From contig NZ_CP085193.1 in NCBI RefSeq assembly GCF_024298965.1, positions 10,292,001-10,356,000 on the forward strand: a stretch of 64,000 nt of DNA, given 5' to 3'. Positions 15,555 through 24,123 of this stretch are shown in pieces. Source of the DNA: Streptomyces rapamycinicus NRRL 5491 (GTDB lineage: Bacteria; Actinomycetota; Actinomycetes; Streptomycetales; Streptomycetaceae). Position 1 is the first letter of the stretch. Each line of letters starts with the position of its first letter. The position numbers and the translations under genes were made by a program. The notes below the pieces were generated by a model, which had not been told where the DNA came from, ran no database searches, and saw only the letters and a program-made list of their open reading frames with translations.

Positions 15555-15950
15555 TCAGCCGGTGAAGGTCAGCGAGGCGGTGGAGGACGACGGGCCGAAG
15601 CCGGGTGCCCCGGCGAAGGCGGCGGTGTACGTCGCCGCCGTGAGGGTGTTGGGCGGGACGACCACATTGGTGAGGGCGGCCACGCCACTGGCATTGGTGA
15701 CCGCCGAGCCCAGTGGCAGCGGACCGGTGACGGCGTTGGCCGTGAAGGTGACGGTCTGGCCCGGCACGGGATTGCCGCTGACCGTCTCCTTGAGGGTGGC
15801 GCTCAGCAGCGGGATGACGAACTGGCCGGTCACGGGGTTGAGGGTGATGACGGTCGGAGAGGCGGTCAGGGTGGTCGCGAGCGTCACGGACGGCGTGAGC
15901 ACGGTCACCGTGTCATTGTTGTTGGTCACCCACACCTGGCTGGGCGAGGT
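15555..15950 (-). pseudogene. 3' remnant of a secreted YVTN/Ig-like repeat protein
   Basis: The minus-strand frame reads VWVTNNNDTVTVLTPS, like one blade of a YVTN beta-propeller, then one complete bacterial Ig-like domain (LKETVSGNPVPGQTVTFTANA ... GVAALTNVVVPP) and ends ASLTFTG. There is no signal peptide and no initiation region: upstream the frame continues to about 16148 but with non-coding-like composition (CATPPPSRWATRPRPNT). Secreted adhesin-like proteins of this type are normally much longer. I read it as a 5'-truncated gene; the 5' limit is approximate. A very small functional protein from an internal GTG cannot be excluded. Confidence 0.6.
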
Positions 15951-16200
15951 GTTGGGTCTGGGGCGCGTTGCCCACCGGGATGGTGGCGGGGTGGCACATG
16001 ACACGGGACGGAGCGCCCATCCGAGAGCGCTGCCGACCGTCGTGGTCGGCGGCGAACTTCCCCGAAGGGGATGGGCTGCCGATCCGGGTTCATCAAACCC
16101 AGTAACGCAAAACCGCGGGGCGGTGACAAGGAAAGCGGGAGAAGTCACCCGTTCGGCTCAGCGGGTCCGGTGGCGGGGAGACGCAGGTCACATCCGTCCA

Positions 16201-16227
16201 TGTCACAGGGGGGCGGGCTACCCCGTC
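16201..16227 (+). promoter_or_regulatory. ECF41-type sigma promoter
   Basis: TGTCACA (16201-16207), exactly 16 bp, then CGTC (16224-16227), matching the consensus described for ECF41 sigma factors (TGTCACA-N16-CGTC, from memory of the family). It stands 39 bp before the AhpD-like gene, whose neighbour is an ECF41 sigma gene, so the sigma factor most likely drives its own two-gene operon. Confidence 0.8.
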
Positions 16228-16266
16228 TCAGGGGTGTAGCCACTGACAACCACGGAGGAGCACACC

Positions 16267-16740
16267 ATGGACGCGCGACTGAACTACTCCGCCAGCCCGA
16301 CCGCGGGCAAGGTCCTGGGGCCCGTCATGGCGGCGGGCAAGGCGGTCAAGGACTCGCCGCTGCCGCCCGCCACGCAGGAGCTGGTGGCGCTGCGGGTGAG
16401 TCAGATCAACGGCTGCGCCGCCTGCCTCGACATGCACACCAAGGAGGCCGCCGCGGCCGGTGAGACCGCGGTGCGGCTCAACCTGGTGGCGGTGTGGCGG
16501 GAGGCCACCGTCTTCACCGACGCCGAGCGTGCCGCGCTGGAGCTGGCGGAAGAGGGGACCCGGGTCGCGGACGCGGCCGGTGGCGTCAGTGACGAGGTGT
16601 GGGCGAACGCCGCCAAGCACTACGACGAGGAGCGGCTCACCGCCCTGGTGATCCTGGTCTCGTTCATGAATATGGTGAACCGGCTGAACGTCATCACCCA
16701 GCAGCCGGCGGGCGACTACCAGGTCGGGCAGTTCCACTGA
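16267..16740 (+). CDS. Carboxymuconolactone decarboxylase / AhpD-like protein
   Basis: 157-residue AhpD-fold protein with the redox motif C50-x2-C53-x3-H57 in NGCAACLDMHTKEA, typical of alkylhydroperoxidase AhpD-core proteins rather than true decarboxylases. Further family features: PATQELVALRVSQ, WREATVFTDAERAALELAE and the C-terminal FMNMVNRLNVIT helix. GGAGGA precedes the ATG. It is followed 44 bp later by an ECF41 sigma gene, the standard arrangement for this sigma group. Probably a peroxide- or redox-responsive enzyme; its substrate is unknown. Confidence 0.88.
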   Translation: MDARLNYSASPTAGKVLGPVMAAGKAVKDSPLPPATQELVALRVSQINGCAACLDMHTKEAAAAGETAVRLNLVAVWREATVFTDAERAALELAEEGTRVADAAGGVSDEVWANAAKHYDEERLTALVILVSFMNMVNRLNVITQQPAGDYQVGQFH

Positions 16741-16784
16741 TCGGCGCGAGTCCGTCCGGCCGGTCGTTTTAGGGGGGAATCGGC

Positions 16785-17741
16785 GTGAGCGAGGTCGAGG
16801 CGTTCGAGGAGCTGCGGCCACTGCTGTTCTCGATCGCCTACCGGATCCTGGGCAGCGTGAGCGAGGCCGAGGACGCGGTGCAGGAAACGTGGCTGCGCTA
16901 CGACGCCTCGGCCACCCGGCCCACGTCCGCCAAGGCGTATCTGTCGGCCACGGTGACGCGCGTCTCGATCGATGTGCTGCGCTCCGCGCGGGTGCGACGG
17001 GAGGCGTACGTGGGCCCGTGGTTCCCCGAGCCGCTGCTCAGCGATCCGTACCAGGATCCGGCCCGGGCGGTGGAGCTGGCCGACTCGGTGTCGATGGCGG
17101 CGCTGCTGCTCCTGGAACGGCTCAGCCCGCTGGAGCGGGCGGTGTTCGTGCTGCGGGAGGTGTTCGGCTTCGGGTTCGACGAGATCGCCGCGGCGGTGGG
17201 GCGGTCGGAGGCGGCGTGCCGGCAGCTGCTGGTGCGGGCGCGGCGCCACATGCGGGCCGGACGGCCTCGGTTCACGGCGGACCGGGAGGAGCGGCGGGAG
17301 CTGGCCACACGGTTCTTCGACGCGCTGAAGGACGGCGATGTGGGCGGGCTGCGGAAGCTGCTGGCCGCCGATGTGCGGCTGGTCGGAGACGGTGGCGGCA
17401 AGGCCCCGCAGCTGGCCAGGGCCGTCATGGGCGCGGAGAACGTGGCGCGGTTGCTGGGCGGTGTCTTCCCCTGGCTGCTGCGGATCGATGTGTCGTTGGA
17501 GCCGTGCGAGGTCAACGGCCAGCCCGGCGCGATCCTCCGCGACCGGGACGGCAGGGTGCTCCACACGCTGGCCCTCGATGTGCTCGACGGGCGGATCCAG
17601 ACCATCCGCACGGTGATCAACCCCGACAAGCTCGGCCACCTCGGGCCGGTCGGCGACGCCTGGGCCGTGGACCGTGAGGTGAAGCGGGCCCGCAGGCGGC
17701 CGAACCGACCGCGGGACGTGGCCGCTCGACGCTCTTGGTAG
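16785..17741 (+). CDS. sigJ: ECF41-group RNA polymerase sigma factor (SigJ-like)
   Basis: 318 residues. Sigma region 2 (about 8-72, DAVQETWLRYD) and region 4 (about 105-160, FDEIAAAVGRSEAACRQLLVRARR) are followed by a fused SnoaL-like C-terminal domain in place of an anti-sigma factor. All three ECF41 hallmark motifs are visible: WFPEP (79-83, normally WLPEP) in the linker, DGGGK (202-206) and NPDKL (279-283). In this group the C-terminal domain both inhibits and is needed for activity (family knowledge). GTG at 16785 with AGGGGGGA. An exact ECF41 promoter upstream of the preceding gene supports autoregulation. The basic tail RARRRPNRPRD is unusual. The gene symbol is by family, not proven orthology. 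Confidence 0.88.
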   Translation: MSEVEAFEELRPLLFSIAYRILGSVSEAEDAVQETWLRYDASATRPTSAKAYLSATVTRVSIDVLRSARVRREAYVGPWFPEPLLSDPYQDPARAVELADSVSMAALLLLERLSPLERAVFVLREVFGFGFDEIAAAVGRSEAACRQLLVRARRHMRAGRPRFTADREERRELATRFFDALKDGDVGGLRKLLAADVRLVGDGGGKAPQLARAVMGAENVARLLGGVFPWLLRIDVSLEPCEVNGQPGAILRDRDGRVLHTLALDVLDGRIQTIRTVINPDKLGHLGPVGDAWAVDREVKRARRRPNRPRDVAARRSW

Positions 17742-17936
17742 TCTCGGGGAGCCAGTCGTGCCACATCCGAGGCCAGGGAATCCGGTGCGAATCCGGAACT
17801 GACGCGCAGCGGTGAGGGGGACGGGCGGGGCATGTGACACCACTGGGAGGAGTCCGTGACGGCCGAGGGGCCGTCGCGAACGAGCACCGGGAAGGGGCCC
17901 CGTCCGGACGAGCCCGAGTCCGAAGACCTGCTGGCA
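17739..17936 (+). promoter_or_regulatory. Cobalamin (B12) riboswitch
   Basis: Family landmarks in order: GCCAGTCGTGCCAC, then GGGAATCCGGTGCGAATCC, CTGACGCGCAGCGGTGAG (the B12-box region) and the distal AGTCCGAAGACCTGCTGGCA stem. It begins at the stop of the sigma gene and ends about 70 nt before the lipoprotein gene, so vitamin B12 should shut off the importer operon. Boundaries are approximate; a covariance-model search would fix them. Confidence 0.88.
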
Positions 17937-18009
17937 CCTCCGCGCCCGGCGCGCGGAGGACGTCCGTAGGCCAGGCTCCGCGAACGAGCCCCGACCACCG
18001 AGGCTGCCC

Positions 18010-19050
18010 GTGCTCCGTTCCGCCCGCCGTACCGCGGCGCTCCTGCTCGCCCCCGCCCTTCTGCTCACCGCGTGCGGTGGCTCCGGCCATGACGACGCGG
18101 ACCCCGGAAGGGCCGCCGGTTCGGGCTATCCGCGCACGATCGACAACTGCGGCCACAAGGTCACCTTGAAGTCCGCCCCGAAGCGGGCCCTGTCGCTCAA
18201 CCAGGGCACCACGGAGATCCTGCTCTCGCTCGGCCTCGCCGACCGCATGGCCGCCACCGCCACCTGGACCGATCCGGTGATGAAGGGCCTGGAGAAGGCC
18301 AATGCCAGGGTGGAGCGTCTGGCCGACAACGCGCCGTCCTTCGAGAAGTCCCTGGACGCCGAACCCGACTTCGTCACCGCCTCGTTCGTCTCCACCCTCG
18401 GCAAGGGCGGCGTGGCCACCCGCGAGCAGTTCGAGAAGCTGGGCGTGCCCACGTATGTCTCGCCGTCCGACTGCGCGGCGGGCAGGGACACCGAAAGCGG
18501 TGGCGACGGCGCCCGCGGCAAGCCCCTCACGCTTGATGTGGTGTACGGCGAAATACGCGACCTGGCCCACGCGTTCGGTGTCGACGAGCGCGGTGAGAAG
18601 CTCGTCGCGCGGCTGCGGGAGCGCGTCCGCAAGGCCACGGACGGAGTGGACGCCTCCGGTGTCTCCCTCATGTACTGGTTCGCCAACTCCCAGTCGCCCT
18701 ACCTCGCCGGCTGCTGTGGCGCGCCGGGTGCCATCACCCGGGCCGTAGGGGCGGAGAACGCCTTCTCCGACACCCACGACGAGTGGCCGCAGATCAACTG
18801 GGAGACCGTGGCCGACCGCGACCCGGACGTCATCGTCCTCGGCGACCTCACGCGCAAGCAGCAGACCGCGGAGACCGCCAGGGCGAAGATGCGCTTCCTC
18901 GAGACCAACGCCGCCACCCGCAACCTCACCGCAGTGAAGAAGAAGCGGTACATCCTGCTGAGCGGGCAGGCCATGAACCCGTCCCTCCGTACGGTCGAAG
19001 GGGTGGAACAGGTCGCCGCCGGGCTGCGCGACTTCGGGCTCGCCAAGTGA
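18010..19050 (+). CDS. btuF: Cobalamin-type ABC importer, substrate-binding lipoprotein
   Basis: 346-residue class III solute-binding protein: lipobox LLTAC (Cys22), then IDNCGHKVTLKSAPKRALSLNQGTTEILLSLGL, the two-lobed BtuF/FhuD fold start, and DPDVIVLGDLTRKQ near the end of lobe 2. The internal CCGAPGAITRAVGAENAF is the usual pocket region. GTG at 18010 lies directly after the riboswitch. Its stop overlaps the permease start (GTGA). The B12 riboswitch points to cobalamin or a corrinoid, although this protein subfamily on sequence alone could also be called an iron-siderophore binder. Confidence 0.85.
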   Translation: MLRSARRTAALLLAPALLLTACGGSGHDDADPGRAAGSGYPRTIDNCGHKVTLKSAPKRALSLNQGTTEILLSLGLADRMAATATWTDPVMKGLEKANARVERLADNAPSFEKSLDAEPDFVTASFVSTLGKGGVATREQFEKLGVPTYVSPSDCAAGRDTESGGDGARGKPLTLDVVYGEIRDLAHAFGVDERGEKLVARLRERVRKATDGVDASGVSLMYWFANSQSPYLAGCCGAPGAITRAVGAENAFSDTHDEWPQINWETVADRDPDVIVLGDLTRKQQTAETARAKMRFLETNAATRNLTAVKKKRYILLSGQAMNPSLRTVEGVEQVAAGLRDFGLAK

Positions 19051-19076
19051 GCACCCGTCGAGTGAGCACCCGACAC
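19047..19076. repeat. 15-bp tandem duplication at a gene junction
   Basis: GTGAGCACCCGTCGA then GTGAGCACCCGACAC. The first copy includes the TGA stop of the binding protein and the GTG start of the permease; the second copy offers another in-frame GTG, so the duplication has duplicated a start codon. Confidence 0.75.
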
Positions 19077-20101
19077 CCGGGCATCCACCGTGTGAGCGCC
19101 CGCCTCCTGCTGCTGATCGCGGGAGGGCCGGCCGCGCTGCTCGCGTCGGTCGCGTTCGCCGTGACCATCGGCCCGGCCGACATCTCCACCGCCGACGTAT
19201 GGGCGGCGGTCACCGCCCATCTCGGCCTGGGGAAGAGCACCTTGCCGCCGCTCCGGGACGGCATCGTGTGGAACCTGCGCATGCCGCGCACACTGCTCGC
19301 CGCGGTGTGCGGGGCGGGCCTGGCCCTCTGCGGGGCCGTGATGCAGTCCCTGCTGCGCAATCCACTGGCCGACCCGTTCGTGCTCGGGGTGTCCTCGGGT
19401 GCCTCCACGGGTGCCGTCACCGTGGTCGTGCTCGGCGTGGGCGGCGGGGCCGTGTCCCTGTCGGCGGGCGCGTTCACCGGTGCGCTGGTGTCGTTCGGCC
19501 TGGTGCTGGTACTCAGCCACAGCCTCGGTGGCAGCACCGACCGCGTGGTGCTGTCCGGGGTGGCCGCCATGCAGCTGTTCTCCGCGCTGACCTCGTTCAT
19601 CGTCCTCACCTCCGCGGACGCCGACACCACCCGGGCCGTGCTGTTCTGGCTCCTCGGCTCGCTCACCGGCGCCGGATGGGGCGATGTACTGCTGTGCACC
19701 GGCGTCCTGGCCGCCGTCCTCGTGGTCTGTCTCGGCCACGCCCGCACCCTGGACGCGTTCGCCTTCGGGGAGGAGGCCGCGGCGGCGCTCGGCGTCCGGG
19801 TGGCCCGTACCCGTCTCGTCCTGCTGTGCGCCACCGCGCTGCTCACCGCGACCCTGGTCAGCTCCGCCGGGGCCATCGGCTTCGTCGGCCTGGTCCTCCC
19901 GCACGCCACCCGCGCCCTCACCGGGTCCGGCCACGCCCGTCTGCTGCCGGTCACCGCGCTGGCCGGGGCCATCTTCCTGGTGTGGGTGGACACCGCCGCC
20001 CGCACCGTCATCGACCCCCAGGAGGTCCCGGTGGGCGTGGTGACGTCCCTCATCGGCGTACCGGCCTTCGTCGCCGTGCTCTACCGCGGCCGGAGGAAGA
20101 C

Positions 20102-20105
<4 letters not shown>
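19047..20105 (+). CDS. btuC: Cobalamin-type ABC importer, permease
   Basis: FecCD/BtuC-family permease of 352 residues with about ten membrane segments (for example LLLLIAGGPAALLASVAFAV, LLAAVCGAGLALCGAVMQSL, LFWLLGSLTGAGWGDVLL). Typical family strings: RMPRTLLAAVCGAGLALCG, LRNPLADPFVLGVSSGA, and AIGFVGLVLPHATRAL, the coupling-helix region that touches the ATPase. I use GTG at 19047 because it overlaps the previous stop (GTGA); GTG at 19062 or 19092 is also possible since a tandem duplication repeats the start. The next gene overlaps by ATGA. Confidence 0.88.
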
Positions 20106-20950
<845 letters not shown>

Positions 20951-20962
<12 letters not shown>

Positions 20963-20988
20963 GACCCCGGTCACCGAAGCCGTGAGAC
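20951..20988. repeat. 15-bp duplication carrying the stop codon
   Basis: CCGAAGCAGTGAGAC (20951-20965, containing the TGA stop at 20960-20962) and CCGAAGCCGTGAGAC (20974-20988), 14 of 15 identical. Confidence 0.7.
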
Positions 20989-21036
20989 GGTGGGCGGTAT
21001 CCTGCCAACCGGTCGCACGAGCGAAGGATCCACCAC

Positions 21037-21723
21037 GTGAGCGATGCGGCGGACACACGGCCTCCCGCGGACGCCCCCATCCGTGTGCTGATCGCGGATG
21101 ACCAGGCGATGGTGCGCACCGGGTTCCGGCTGATCCTCGATTCCCAGCCCGGAATCGAGGTGGCGGGCGAGGCCGCCGATGGCTCCGAGTGCGTGGAGCT
21201 GGCGCGACGGCTGCGTCCCGAGGTGTGCCTGGTCGACATCCGGATGCCGAACCTGGACGGCCTGGAGGCGACCCGGCTGCTCGCCGGGCCCGGAGTGGTG
21301 GATCCGCTGCGGGTCGTCGTGGTCACCACGTTCGACCAGGACGACTACGTGGACACCGCGATCCGCAATGGAGCCTGTGGCTTCCTGCTCAAGGACGCCG
21401 GTCCCGAACTCCTGGTGGAGGCGGTGCGGTCGGCCGTGCGCGGTGGCGCGATGGTGTCTCCGGCGGTCACCGTGCGGCTGCTCCGGCAATGGGCGAGCCG
21501 CCCCCGCCGCGTCACCCGGGCGAACCCCCTGACCGGCCGGGAGCTGGACATCGCCCGGCTGGTGGCGGTGGGCCGGACCAACCAGGAGATCTGTGCCGAA
21601 CTGCACCTGTCGCTGTCCACGGTGAAGACGCACCTGAGCAACATCCAGGCCAAGCTCACCGTCCGCAACCGCGTCGAGATCGCGGCCTGGGCCTGGGACA
21701 CCGGAGCGGTGCGCGCCCGTTAG
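21037..21723 (+). CDS. NarL/FixJ-type response regulator without a partner kinase
   Basis: 228 residues. Receiver domain: acidic pair IADDQAMVRTG, phosphoacceptor Asp in VCLVDIRMPNLDG, Thr in VVVTTFDQDD and Lys in GFLLKDAGPE. Output domain: LuxR-type helix-turn-helix LTGRELDIARLVAVGRTNQEI ... LHLSLSTVKTHLSNI. GTG at 21037 with GAAGGATCC upstream. No histidine kinase gene adjoins it, so it is an orphan here. It follows the importer by 74 bp and may be its own unit. Confidence 0.88.
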   Translation: MSDAADTRPPADAPIRVLIADDQAMVRTGFRLILDSQPGIEVAGEAADGSECVELARRLRPEVCLVDIRMPNLDGLEATRLLAGPGVVDPLRVVVVTTFDQDDYVDTAIRNGACGFLLKDAGPELLVEAVRSAVRGGAMVSPAVTVRLLRQWASRPRRVTRANPLTGRELDIARLVAVGRTNQEICAELHLSLSTVKTHLSNIQAKLTVRNRVEIAAWAWDTGAVRAR

Positions 21724-21762
21724 CCGGGCGTACGGCCCGGGCCCACGGCGCGCCGCGAGCCG

Positions 21763-22371
21763 TCAGGACGTGTGCCAGTCGGGATGGCCGGGCATGGCCG
21801 GGAGCCCCTTGGCGTACAGCCAGGACCGGAGGAACGGCCCCAGATCGCGGCCGGCGACGCGGCTCGCCAGACGGATGAAGTCGGCGGTCCCCGCCGTGCC
21901 GTCGCGGTGCTCCGCCACCCAGGCGCGCTCGATGCGCCGGAACGTGGCCTCGACCGAGAATCCCCGGCCGCTGGACACCGGGTCAGGGGGAGTCACCCGC
22001 AGCTCCTGACCGGAGCGGTTCCAGGTCGCCTGGTGGCCGTCGACCGTCACCGAACGGACCGTGGTCCCGGTCAGATCGAGGTTGAAACGGGAGAGGGGGC
22101 GGGTGGCCCGGCCGTGCAGGGTGGTGGTCGCCGTGTACGTCTTGAGGTCCTCGGCGAAGCGCAGCGCCAGGGCGGTGTGGCGCACCGTATAGCCGCCGTT
22201 GCCGAGCCCGGGGTGCAGCTTGTCCCCGATTCCGGCGGCTCCGGGCGCGGGGGTGTGGGTCTCACCGGCGGACGCCGCGTCGGGGGTGCGGCCGGCCGCG
22301 CCCGTCAGGGCGGTGGCCAGCGCCGTGACGATCCACGGCGTGAGGGTTGAGTTGCGTGTGTGACGAGCCAT
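21763..22371 (-). pseudogene. M1-family metallopeptidase with its catalytic core deleted
   Basis: The 202-residue frame has a signal peptide (LTPWIVTALATALTGAAG), then the N-terminal beta domain of a secreted M1 aminopeptidase (GIGDKLHPGLGNGGYTVRH, FNLDLTGTTVRSVTVDG) which runs directly into the C-terminal end of the same family (FRRIERAWVAEHRDGT, DFIRLASRVAGRDLGPFL, MPGHPDW). The HExxH zinc site and everything around it, about 250 residues in normal relatives, is missing, yet the frame is kept. So it was made by an in-frame internal deletion and cannot be a peptidase. It might still be translated and exported. Confidence 0.75.
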
Positions 22372-22504
22372 GAGCCCAGGGTTGCCCGGATGGCGGCGGC
22401 CTTGGATCACCCGGACAGCGGGTTCATGGCGATCGGCATCGGCCAAAAGAACGACCGGACCAGCCTCGGCGGCCGGTCCTGGTGACAGGTGTTGCGCGGA
22501 AGTG

Positions 22505-22536
22505 ACGACACCTGCTAATCATTTAACACGTGTCGT
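22505..22536. promoter_or_regulatory. Inverted repeat upstream of the CGNR operon
   Basis: ACGACAC (22505-22511), 18 bp, GTGTCGT (22530-22536); the right arm overlaps the smaller palindrome ACACGTGT. The spacer is AT-rich (TAATCATTTAA) against a GC-rich background. A likely operator for the CGNR regulator encoded by the third gene. Confidence 0.5.
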
Positions 22537-22554
22537 TGAAGAGGAGGGCGGGCC

Positions 22555-23040
22555 ATGGGTGCGCAACGGGGATCGGTCGTGCTTCGGCAGCCGCATCGCC
22601 CTCGGGCCATCGGCTTCCTGGGCCTGGAGACGGTCGGTGACTGGGCCGTGAAGGCGTACGGCATCAGCGCGTGGACCGATGCGCCGCGTCCCGCGCTGGT
22701 GGCCGCGACCGTGGCGGCCGCGGCCACGGTGCTGCCCGGCCCCGCCCGGACGGACAGCCGCTATGGCATCGGGTTCGCCATCGCGCATGACGCGGCCGAC
22801 CGCTGTTTCGCGCTGGTGGACTGGTGGCACGGGGAGAACGAGATCCATCAGCGACTGTTCTCAGCACCCCTGGAGCAACCGGACGCGCTGACGCCGCACC
22901 CCGGTGAGGCCATCGGCTGCGTCTGGGAGCTGGCCGTCACCGACTTCGAACGCCGGGCATGGCTGCGCCATGTGCTCGCCAACCCCGAGAGCCCGGACAC
23001 GGATGCCTATCTCACCGCTCGTTTCGCAGGAAGGGTCTAG
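22555..23040 (+). CDS. Conserved hypothetical protein, first gene of the CGNR operon
   Basis: 161-residue soluble protein without a domain I recognise. It starts MGAQRGSVVLRQ and contains AIGFLGLETVGDWAVKAYGIS, IGFAIAHDAADRCFALVDWWHGENEIHQRLF and ELAVTDFERRAWLRHVLA. The WW and Cys-Phe-Ala-Leu core suggests a compact alpha/beta fold. Such proteins occur widely in Streptomyces beside SnoaL-like genes. GAGGAGGG lies seven bases before ATG. Two bases separate it from the next gene. Confidence 0.75.
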   Translation: MGAQRGSVVLRQPHRPRAIGFLGLETVGDWAVKAYGISAWTDAPRPALVAATVAAAATVLPGPARTDSRYGIGFAIAHDAADRCFALVDWWHGENEIHQRLFSAPLEQPDALTPHPGEAIGCVWELAVTDFERRAWLRHVLANPESPDTDAYLTARFAGRV

Positions 23041-23042
23041 TC

Positions 23043-23435
23043 ATGGGGATGACACCGGAACGGCTGGCGGACTTCGGCGAGGCATGGCGGCGGAAGGATC
23101 TCGACCTGCTGATGGAGTTCATGGCGGAGGAGTGTGTGTTCCGCGCGTCCGTCGGCCCGGAGCCGGGCATGACCTTCCGCGGCCGGGCCGAAGTGCGCAA
23201 GGGTTTTGAACTGATGCTCGCCTACGACGCGGGGCTGGAGTCGCGGCCCGGTGGGTCGGCCTTCGTCGCCGGGGACCGGGGCGCTGCCCAGTGGTCCTAC
23301 ACCGGTACCGATGCCGATGGCCAGGTCCATGAGGTGCACGGCTGCGACATGTTCGAGTTCGACGGCGATCGGATCCGGGTGAAGGACGCCTACCGGCGCG
23401 TTCACGGAGACATCGGTCATGCTGCCACCGACTAG
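23043..23435 (+). CDS. SnoaL-like / NTF2-fold protein
   Basis: 130-residue cone-shaped NTF2-like protein: RLADFGEAWRRKDLDLLMEFMAEECVFRAS, MTFRGRAEVRKGFE, and the last strands VHGCDMFEFDGDRIRVKDAYRR. Such domains are small-molecule isomerases, hydrolases or binding proteins; no catalytic residue can be assigned. The ATG at 23043 is chosen (GGAAGG upstream); the frame is open further back inside the previous gene. Its end overlaps the CGNR gene by 17 nt. Confidence 0.8.
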   Translation: MGMTPERLADFGEAWRRKDLDLLMEFMAEECVFRASVGPEPGMTFRGRAEVRKGFELMLAYDAGLESRPGGSAFVAGDRGAAQWSYTGTDADGQVHEVHGCDMFEFDGDRIRVKDAYRRVHGDIGHAATD

Positions 23436-24003
23436 GGCCGAGGACGTCGAGGGCCTCCCGGTGGGCATCGCCCTGCTCCATCACTTCGCCAACACCGAGG
23501 ACCGCCGGGGGTTCGTGGCGCACGGGCGGCGCCTTACGGGGCACGACGCGCTCGCCACGCCCGTCGATCTGGAGCGCTGGCTGCGGGAGCATGACCTGCT
23601 CGTGGGCGACGCCCCCGGCACCAAGGCCCATCAGGGCCACCTGACCAGGGCCCACGAGCTGCGCACGGCGCTGCGGGCGGCGCTGCGCCAGGACGCGGAG
23701 GGTGACGGCCAGGGTGGCGAAGCCGCGGTCGGCTACTCCTTCCACGTCACACTGACCGCCGGTCACGGCGCCCGTCTGACCATCGCCGCCGACCCCGTGG
23801 ACACCGCCCTCGCGCACATCGTCATGTCCGCGCTGACCGCCACCGTGAATGGGACCTGGCATCGGCTCAGGATGTGTCCGGCCCCCGACTGCCAGTGGGT
23901 CTTCTACGACAACTCCCGCCCGGGCCGGGCCAGATGGTGCTCACCTCAGCTGTGCGGCAACCGCGCGAAGACGCAGGCGTATCGCCGCCGCCAATCGACC
24001 TGA
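23419..24003 (+). CDS. CGNR zinc-finger transcriptional regulator
   Basis: 194 residues: an ABATE-like N-terminal domain (LLHHFANTEDRRG, RAHELRTALRAALRQ) and a C-terminal zinc finger MCPAPDCQWVFYD ... WCSPQLCGNRAKTQAYRRR with the four cysteines and the CGNR motif that names the family. It probably represses its own operon through the ACGACAC/GTGTCGT repeat. It overlaps the SnoaL gene, so the three are one unit. Confidence 0.88.
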   Translation: MLPPTRAEDVEGLPVGIALLHHFANTEDRRGFVAHGRRLTGHDALATPVDLERWLREHDLLVGDAPGTKAHQGHLTRAHELRTALRAALRQDAEGDGQGGEAAVGYSFHVTLTAGHGARLTIAADPVDTALAHIVMSALTATVNGTWHRLRMCPAPDCQWVFYDNSRPGRARWCSPQLCGNRAKTQAYRRRQST

Positions 24004-24123
24004 ATCGTGAGGAGGCCGCACCCGCGCCTCTCAGTCGGTGCCCGGCCCGAGACCACCGTGCCCGCCCTCAGCGGCCCCGGCATCCCCGACGACTGACACG
24101 GGCGGCTTGTAGGCTTACGTGGC

